DNA of 64,000 bases from Onchidella celtica (Eukaryota; Mollusca; Gastropoda; Systellommatophora; Onchidiidae): assembly GCA_963931925.1 (NCBI GenBank), contig OZ007569.1, forward strand, positions 23,334,662 to 23,398,661, given 5' to 3'. This document shows positions 57,883 through 64,000 of this stretch, one piece after another (positions within the stretch are counted from its first letter, which is position 1; each line of letters opens with the position of its first letter). Position numbers and translations under genes: made by a program. The notes under the pieces are model-generated. The model saw nothing but the letters and a program-made list of their open reading frames with translations. It searched no databases and was not told the origin of the DNA.

Positions 57883-59150
57883 TTTTTTCGAATTTTGAGC
57901 TGCTATCGTCATAGGGAGCGGTGACGATATAAAGCCTTTTAACTTCAGTCAAGAGACAAAACAAAATTTAAACTTTCGTAGGAGCACAAGTTCTATGACG
58001 TCAAGTAAAAAAAGCCAATTGCAGTGCATGGTTGCAACGTCTTGGAAGCTGAACACTGATGCCCCTTTAGTTCTACTGTTCTTTTCACAGCATTTCTCAT
58101 ACTTTTAGATGTGATTTTATCCTTTAAAAGATTTGAAGAAGGTAGTGGTGGACCTACAGTTTTGAGACCCAGAAGCTTAAACTTTTGTAGGGCCCTTTCG
58201 TAACCAGCAACAATAGGGCAATATCCTAAATTCACTCATTAAAAAAAGTCACTTCATAATTCAGGGAACCTCCAGAATTGGGGGCCCCTGAAGCTTAAGC
58301 TTTATTTGTTTCATAATAGGTCGGTCACTGGAAGCAGGGAGAAAGTCTTTAACCTGACAGTCAAATGCAAACTCATGCAGACATTCCTGGCCGCTAAATG
58401 TCTCTTTGACAACCATTGTGTGCTTTCTCATGACATGAATGTATTGTTTGTTATCTGTAGCTCCCATAGCTTCAGTGGACGCAGTCATCTAATGTGTTAC
58501 TATCTCTGACCATCACTACTCTCCACAGTTTTAACATCATCAGGGGCATCTCTCATGCCTCGAAAGTTGCATAAATTTGGCAGCACTGAAAGACTTATTT
58601 GTATACATCAGGTGCATCAGGTTGTTTTTTTTAAGTCAAAATAGGAAAACCAGATGTGCCAAGTTAGATGCCAGCTACCCCAGTTCTGCCCAGAGCTGGG
58701 GTTAAGAACAGATAATATGGGATTTTTGTTCATCCTTTTTGACATTGATGAAAACATTTTGTTCTTTTTGAGAATGATATATTACATGAACTTTATTTTT
58801 CAGAAGGGACAGCATATTTTAAATTTTTCCATAATGAAAGTATATTAGCAAATATAAGCAAGTAAAGAAACATTGTAGAACTTCTGGCTTGCTAGACAGT
58901 ATTCATGTGACAAAGTTTAGGATACTCATAAGGGTGAATGGTTACTGTCTCTCAGTTTATGTTTGTGTCATGTTTATAAGATTTCCAACGAACTTGACCA
59001 TGGATTGTGTGCTTTATCAAAGTACAGAAGAAATGGCTGTTTCAAGTACCTGATGTTTACATGCAAAACTTGCTCACATCTCAGACATCTGTTACTAATA
59101 GGCCTTTAACCCTTGATAATTCCCCACCCACCTCCGTGTGTGTGTTTCAG

Positions 59151-59219
59151 GGCATGTCCAATGAAGTCCGCATCACTGCTGCTAACCAGAGGGCGACCAA
59201 ACTGCTTAAGGAGACTTAA
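59151..59219 (+). CDS. SNAP25: SNAP-25, alternative terminal exon a
   Basis: Acceptor TGTGTGTGTTTCAG, then 22 codons (GMSNEVRITAANQRATKLLK followed by E-T) and TAA. It supplies the C-terminal end of the Qc SNARE helix. A-N-Q-R-A-T-K is the form conserved in animal SNAP-25, so this is the canonical version. The 3' UTR begins at 59220. I see no AATAAA close by; an ATTAAA at 60028-60033 is a candidate poly(A) signal. Confidence 0.96.
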   Translation, partial: GMSNEVRITAANQRATKLLKET

Positions 59220-62119
59220 GATATTCTGCTGGCGCCAAAATACTAACCCAACAACAACAACGCGAATGTAGATCTAGTGGCAATGCTCTGCCTTCTTATT
59301 GGGCTCTATGTTTTCTTTCTGGTCACACGATATGTTTTGTTTTGTGATTTCTCTGGTCTCTCAATGTTAGAATTCATTTACTCGCTCAACCCTAGTGTGA
59401 TGAGTCATCACACTGATATTGTCAATGATAAACATGTTGCTTGACTTGGCTTTGCATTTGAAGGACTTCTCACTTTTATCATTTATCTCCTAAGCCAAGT
59501 TCTTGACTGTTGCTCATTTGCAGAGAAAACACAAGCTTTATTTACATTCTGATTGACGGGAAATATTGTATAAAAAATATTACTTCTTTTATTCAGATCC
59601 GTAGCTTTTCAGCCAATTTGATAAATAGTAAAAATTCTATTGAGGACCCTTCGGGGATAGGTTAATGAGTTCCCCCGGCATCGTCTGTTTACCTTTTCAT
59701 TTTCCACTTCTGTAGATCCACCTGCTTTTCGGTATTCTTGTCATGGTGTATCGTAGTTTGAACACCCCTTTGTGTGGAGCTCAGCTTGCTGTAGTCTTGA
59801 AGACCTGCCCGGCTATGGAACCAGCCAAATGCCATTTAGTTCTTAGTTATTCACACCTGCCCTCCACAGTGGTTTTTTCACCTCAGTTATCATACACCTC
59901 AGTGGATTCAGTTTGAGACATGTTGGTGTAAATCCTGAATTTGTTTTGGTTTTTATATCATTGTCTTCATCTTTCTGTTCACCAGGCATGACTTGTGGAT
60001 GTCTCAATATCATCATGCACTAACCCAATTAAATTTGGTTTTTTGTTTCTTTTCAGTGTCACATATAGCCCCAGATTTTGTGTTGTTGTTGTTGTTGTTT
60101 TTTTGTTAATGTTGCCATGTAGAGATATACACACCTGTTTGCTACCCATGCAGGATGCCAGCTTGCCACAAAATTGGCTTTTTGTGTCATCGATCTCTCT
60201 ACTGCTCTGGTATCTTGCATGAGACACCCAGTCATTGCAGTTTCACACTTATTATGGCCAAAATAATTTTGATTTCATTAAGGATTCGTTTTCAGTGAAA
60301 TTCTGCGTAAAGTTGTAAAAAAAGAAAAGTGTCTATGCCATTTCTTTTCAAACTAATTTCTAAGCTACAAAAATGATGCAGATGGAACTTCAGATTCATT
60401 GCTTTGCAAGATTGACAGCACTTCATGAAATCTTAACCTTTTGTATGCCAATCACCGATACATTGATTCTTCTACTGGTCACATTTGTGTCAGTCATCGA
60501 TGTATTGGTACACAAGAATGCTAGGCTGTTTTGTTTCAGGAAGAAAGAAAGTCGAGTTTCTATTAGTAGATGTTGCTGAAGTTAATCTTCATTCATCTCC
60601 CCCACTATTTTGTTCCTGTATTGGCAAACATGGAAAAATTCATGGCGCACAAAGAGTTAAATGGCCTAGGCATTTGGCAGATAGGACAATCTTACTGTAG
60701 TGTACTATAATTTCACTTCAGAAACAGCTTGCCTTTTCTGATTAGACTCAGTGGACACCAGCTACCGTAAAAGAAACCGTGAAAATGAGGAATTAAGTTG
60801 TGGATTTTATATTAACATTTCTCTTGGCACCCTCTACTGAGGTGTTTTTAAATTGTAGCAGTGAAGTCTATTGAAAGGCATTGTAATTGTTTCTCTGGCC
60901 TCTAGTTGTGTGTGACTGATGTGTGTGTAGTTTTATTCCATATTATTTATATCACCCTCATTGTTTGTACTGCAGAATGTATGTCAAGCACATATTTCAT
61001 TAGTTGATACTGCCAAGTATAGAGACATATCACATTATATTTTTCTCTCTTCAGTTTGCGTGGACTACAGAATATTTATTTATCTAGAATATTCAGTCTC
61101 TATTATATATCGAGTAGAAATTACAATAGGAAGCCCACATGATGCTTCTCAACTATACAGATTCCTAAGTTTATATACAGCAACATCATTCTGATGAAGG
61201 CCTATCAGTGTTATCATGTTATTAAGATGTCAAATGTCTTCAGCTCGTCTTTCATAAGCTTCAAAGAAACTTTGACTGATCTAAAGTTTTGTTACATTTT
61301 ACATCTCCAGTCATCTTGCAAATCAAAGCCTAAAAACAGTCTACTTAAAATCTGAGAACATTTCTAGAGCCAATTTGCTCAACTCTATCTCAAATTTTGT
61401 ATGTTGTTTTTTTTTTCAGTCGAGATCACCAAAATTTTATTTGCTGTCTAGTTGCTTCATTAAAGATGTTTTACTTGTTGTCTTCAGAACTGTTGAAACT
61501 GGAGTATCAGCCTCTCACTCTTGCTGCAGTCATTATTGAGCATTATCTTCTAAAGGAAATCAAACGAGAGAAAGTTTCCCAAGCATTATCATTTTCCCTC
61601 TTTGCTTTCCACTCCTTGTTGAAGCAGTGTCATTCCTACTCCTCAAGAGTTCATTTGAGACTCTTTGGGGGAGGGGGGGTTATATGATATATGAATTTTA
61701 GTTGGACTTTCAGTAGACAGTGGGGAAACTGGAACCAGGATAGTTCATCCACAGGCATTTTTGTTTAGACATTCTGTGGATTCGTACCAATAGGTTTCAC
61801 AAAGTCAAGTTTGAGGAAGCTTAAGAGCAGATAGAGATGTATAAAACAAATCAGAGAGATAGAAAGTGAAAACAACTGCAAATAGATTTTAAAAAAAAAA
61901 AAAAGGAGACAGGGGTAGTAAATTTTGTGTTTAAAAGACAAAGGAGACTGAGAAATGTCTATACTTTTCTACAGAGAAACAGGGCAATGGTACTTAATCT
62001 GTTTTTGTCTTTTAACTAATTCATTGCACTTGGCATGAACAGAAAAGGCTAGTCCACATGGATGGCTACTGACTGTCTGATTCCCTCCGTACTTCAGCAT
62101 TTGATTGCTGTTAAAGTTG

Positions 62120-62405
62120 CCCTAAAACGGGAGGCTCTGCGAAACCATTGTTAGCATGGAGCGGAAAGTAGGTCGCTGCGGTAAACAGTTCCCGTTTGTG
62201 CATTTTCGGGGGCTGCAAGAGCTTATAAACGGCTGTAAATAGTTTCAATCAGCCCAAAAAATATGAACAAACCACACTAAACAAATATCTGTAATGAAGA
62301 CAGTGTCTTTCAATTCTTCAATTTCTTGTTTGCCACAGTGACCTAGTTTCGCAATGTGGCGGAAGTGAGTTCTCTCTATACATCTATACTCTTTGGACAT
62401 ATTCA
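62120..62405 (-). mobile_element. MITE-like element, family 3, copy 2
   Basis: Inverse of 6691-6999, with GCGAAACCATTGTTAGCA, AAAGTAGGT, CCCGTTTGTGCATTT, AGCCCAAAAAATAT and the end TCTATACTCTTTGG (compare ATACTCTCTG). The left end is less clear than in copy 1. Confidence 0.68.
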
Positions 62406-62530
62406 GGATTGTTGCAGGTTGCATCACATATCATTGATCAGCTGTTGGAAACCTTGTTGAAACTAAGGTCAAAGGTTGTTGTTTGGAGAGTGTGGTCTAA
62501 TTACAAAGCCAATAGGTAGAATGCACATAT

Positions 62531-62545
62531 CCGCCATCTTGGCTG
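62531..62545 (+). promoter_or_regulatory. YY1-like site
   Basis: CCGCCATCTTGGCTG fits the YY1 consensus well. A second GGCCATCTTGG lies at about 62875-62885. Function is inferred only from the motif. Confidence 0.4.
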
Positions 62546-62915
62546 TCCGGAGCCACGCATCACCATGGTGATTGTGGCATTGATTTTGATTCGTTAGCTG
62601 ATTTGCACTGCGAGCACATAAAGCGTCACGAACCAATCGGAGGCGAGCTAAAAGTTGTTCACCGCAGTAAACAATGGCACGTGTGTACATGCACATGGGA
62701 GATGTTTGGTCAATTCTTTCACTTCCTTTCCATTGTTTACAGGGATGGTAGGGAATCTGACCCAGCTTGGATCCATCCTTTCCACCCCTGTTATAACAAT
62801 CAGCTACAATGCAACCAGCAGGCAATTTAACCGCTTAGACATATCTCGAAGTTACACTCATCACCTGATCCACCGGCCATCTTGGATGTCGGAAGAACAA
62901 AACAAAAACACTCTG

Positions 62916-62923
62916 TGACGTCA
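62916..62923. promoter_or_regulatory. CRE palindrome
   Basis: TGACGTCA, a full cAMP response element, overlaps the start of the right inverted repeat of the nested element, about 530 bp upstream of exon b. Confidence 0.4.
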
Positions 62924-63456
62924 TGCGCATTCTACCTATTAGAGAAAACGCTGAGTTGTGTTCACTGCTCAGCTGGAGCTTTCTATGTAACATACTATGG
63001 TCCCCTAACGAAAGTGTTTGAGTTTAGTTTAAACAAGTTACCAACAGCTGACCACTGATGTGAAGCTGCGTTCAACATTAATAGGTGGGGGGGGGGGGGG
63101 GGGTTGGGGGTTACAACTGTTTCATATTTCAGGACCTCAACAGATCTGTAATAGGACTGAACCGTTTTGAGGAATCATTCTTTGCATTTTATTTGATTCA
63201 CCTGTAGTGTGTGTGTTGTTTTTTATCATTCTTATCTGGGTTTTTTTTTGTAATTTTGTGTAATATTTCTTGTACCTTTTTGTTTCAGAATGTGAGATGT
63301 GATTTTATTTTCTTTGATTACATTCCCTATTGATGTTGTCATTCAAGTAGGTTTTTTTTTTTTTGTAGAAATTGTTTCATACCATTTCTATTTCGTTTAT
63401 AATTTTTTTTATTATTATTTCCTTTCTTTTGTTTCATTTCTCTCGTGGCCAACCAG

Positions 63457-63525
63457 GGCGATTCATTAAATGTACGGGTGGATGGAGCAAACAAACGAGC
63501 CAATCGGATACTGCGGAATCAGTGA
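63457..63525 (+). CDS. SNAP25: SNAP-25, alternative terminal exon b
   Basis: Acceptor GGCCAACCAG after a long T-rich tract, then 22 codons (GDSLNVRVDGANKRANRILR followed by N-Q) and TGA. It has the same length, phase and first residue as exon a and matches it at 9 of 22 residues (G1, S3, V6, R7, A11, N12, R14, A15, L19). The helix pattern is kept, but Q13 is K, T16 is N and K17 is R. Both exons hold their own stop, so they are mutually exclusive C-termini. Conservation of length, phase and helix residues argues against a dead duplicate, although expression cannot be shown here. Confidence 0.88.
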   Translation, partial: GDSLNVRVDGANKRANRILRNQ

Positions 63526-64000
63526 GTGCACACAGGTTGAGCTTTCAGTCGGTCGGTCAGTGGAGGAAATGGACCACTTCAGTTTCTCCATACAGTTTGA
63601 CCATTTGGAAATGCAAAATTCGCGAACATGCCAGGAGTGAATGATGGAAAGAGTGAATGATATTGAGGGTTATCAACCAGTATGTGTTTTGTCCAATTTT
63701 ATTCATTGCTCTTAAATGCCTGTCGAGATCAAAGACACAAGGTGTTTGACTTTATTTCATAACCCAATAAAACTGTTCATGTGGCGGTGTTGAAATTAAT
63801 AGAGTTATTTGAATTTTCGTTAAGGTTACCATTTTCAAACTGGTTTTTCTCAATTTGATGATTTTGGATGTAAAACATTCTGGTTGCCAACCCTCCATAT
63901 ATATTTCCCTACTTAATTTGATTTATGTACAGTGCAAGTGAATTCCAAGAGATTTTGTAAATAACCTAACTATATTATCTTTTGTTTTTTTTTTGCCTGT
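63526..64000 (+). other. SNAP25: 3' UTR of exon b and downstream flank
   Basis: Follows the TGA of exon b. It contains the AATAAA at 63766-63771. After it the DNA is AT-rich with no further feature. Confidence 0.7.
63766..63771 (+). terminator. SNAP25: Poly(A) signal for the exon b transcript
   Basis: Canonical AATAAA 241 bp after the exon b stop, followed within 20-30 bp by a GT-rich GTGGCGGTGTTG. This is a good cleavage and polyadenylation context. Confidence 0.75.

Larger units (their letters stand above)
55993..59150 (+). other. SNAP25: SNAP-25 intron to terminal exon a (3,158 bp)
   Basis: Donor GTGAGA, acceptor TGTGTGTTTCAG. It holds a GCGCTTT-type repeat, a two-copy tandem and a family-1 MITE. 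Otherwise AT-rich with no supported gene. Confidence 0.88.
62511..62940. mobile_element. Nested inverted-repeat element with promoter-like motifs
   Basis: The ends AATAGGTAGAATGCACAT (62511-62528) and ATGCGCATTCTACCTATT (62923-62940) are inverted repeats with one mismatch. TA at 62513-62514 and 62937-62938 would be the target duplication if the element proper is 62515-62936. It sits in the core of the family-1 MITE. It carries a YY1-type site, a perfect CRE and an ATGCGCAT word. A minus-strand frame (62825 down to 62469) starts M-P-x-x-C-x4-C, reminiscent of the start of a THAP zinc finger, but the rest is not convincing. Confidence 0.7.
62441..63057 (-). mobile_element. Foldback MITE, family 1, copy F (split by insertion)
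   Basis: On the minus strand this starts GTCAGCTGTTGGTAACTTGT (about 63037-63056), passes through GTTAGGGGACCATAGTATG and CTGAGCAGTGAACACAACTC, and is interrupted in its core at 62511-62940. It resumes in TTGGCTTTGTAATTAGACC and ends in the second arm near 62441. Confidence 0.7.
59220..63456 (+). other. SNAP25: 3' UTR of exon a, then intron before exon b
   Basis: The stretch after exon a must serve as its 3' UTR, with an end I cannot fix, and as intron for transcripts that skip it. 60300-62100 shows nothing beyond AT-rich DNA. 62120-63057 is a cluster of nested inverted-repeat elements. Short open frames lack family features. Confidence 0.75.

Noticed and set aside
62469..62825. 118-codon minus-strand frame with a THAP-like start
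   Set aside because: Only the first dozen residues (M-P-x-x-C-x4-C) resemble THAP. The later conserved His, Trp and AVPTIF-type positions are not seen.

Overview
This window is animal nuclear DNA. It is AT-rich, dense in microsatellites and transposable elements, and has long introns with GT-AG exons. Its host gene is SNAP-25, a neuronal SNARE, on the + strand. Six exons are recognisable: 12377-12425, 41606-41723, 45635-45772, 55848-55992, and two alternative last exons at 59151-59219 and 63457-63525. The phases join perfectly. The 49-nt and 118-nt exon sizes match those I recall for vertebrate SNAP25. The first roughly 38 codons are not in the window. The protein sequence, the repeat content and the families of retroelements suggest a lophotrochozoan, probably a gastropod mollusc. 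That assignment is an inference; no species can be named.

Layout. 1-12376 is intron (or intron plus more distant 5' sequence) with foldback elements, a tRNA-type SINE and GA tracts. 12377-12425 is a SNAP-25 exon. 12426-41605 is a 29.2-kb intron holding long CT arrays, foldback elements, a complete antisense Ty3/gypsy-type retrotransposon (19915-26599), a 5'-truncated LINE (27929-28786), TCTA/TCTG and CCAT low-complexity DNA, a 76-bp minisatellite and a mariner-type MITE. The next intron (41724-45634) has a LINE relic, a second copy of the SINE and a curious templated insertion. The 10-kb intron 45773-55847 has a second antisense LTR retrotransposon (46084-50373). The 3' end of the gene (59151-64000) carries two interchangeable terminal exons with nested inverted-repeat elements between them.

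The two most notable items follow. (1) SNAP-25 has two phase-0 terminal exons, each coding exactly 22 residues plus a stop and differing at 13 of 22 positions. The end of the second SNARE helix can therefore be swapped by choice of last exon. (2) The retrotransposon at 19915-26599 has one intact 1520-codon ORF in which integrase precedes reverse transcriptase. This is the reversed order known from Gmr1-like Ty3/gypsy elements, here in an apparent protostome. It has LTRs identical except for one base in a G-run, a perfect 5-bp target duplication and a tRNA-Pro primer site. Its capsid region may be related to the source of the vertebrate SCAN domain.

The second LTR element has 154-bp identical LTRs, a tRNA-Trp primer site and a C-H-C-C gag finger, which together suggest the CsRn1 clade. 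Its pol carries two nonsense codons. Several inverted-repeat (MITE-like) families occur in two to six copies within the window, some nested in one another.
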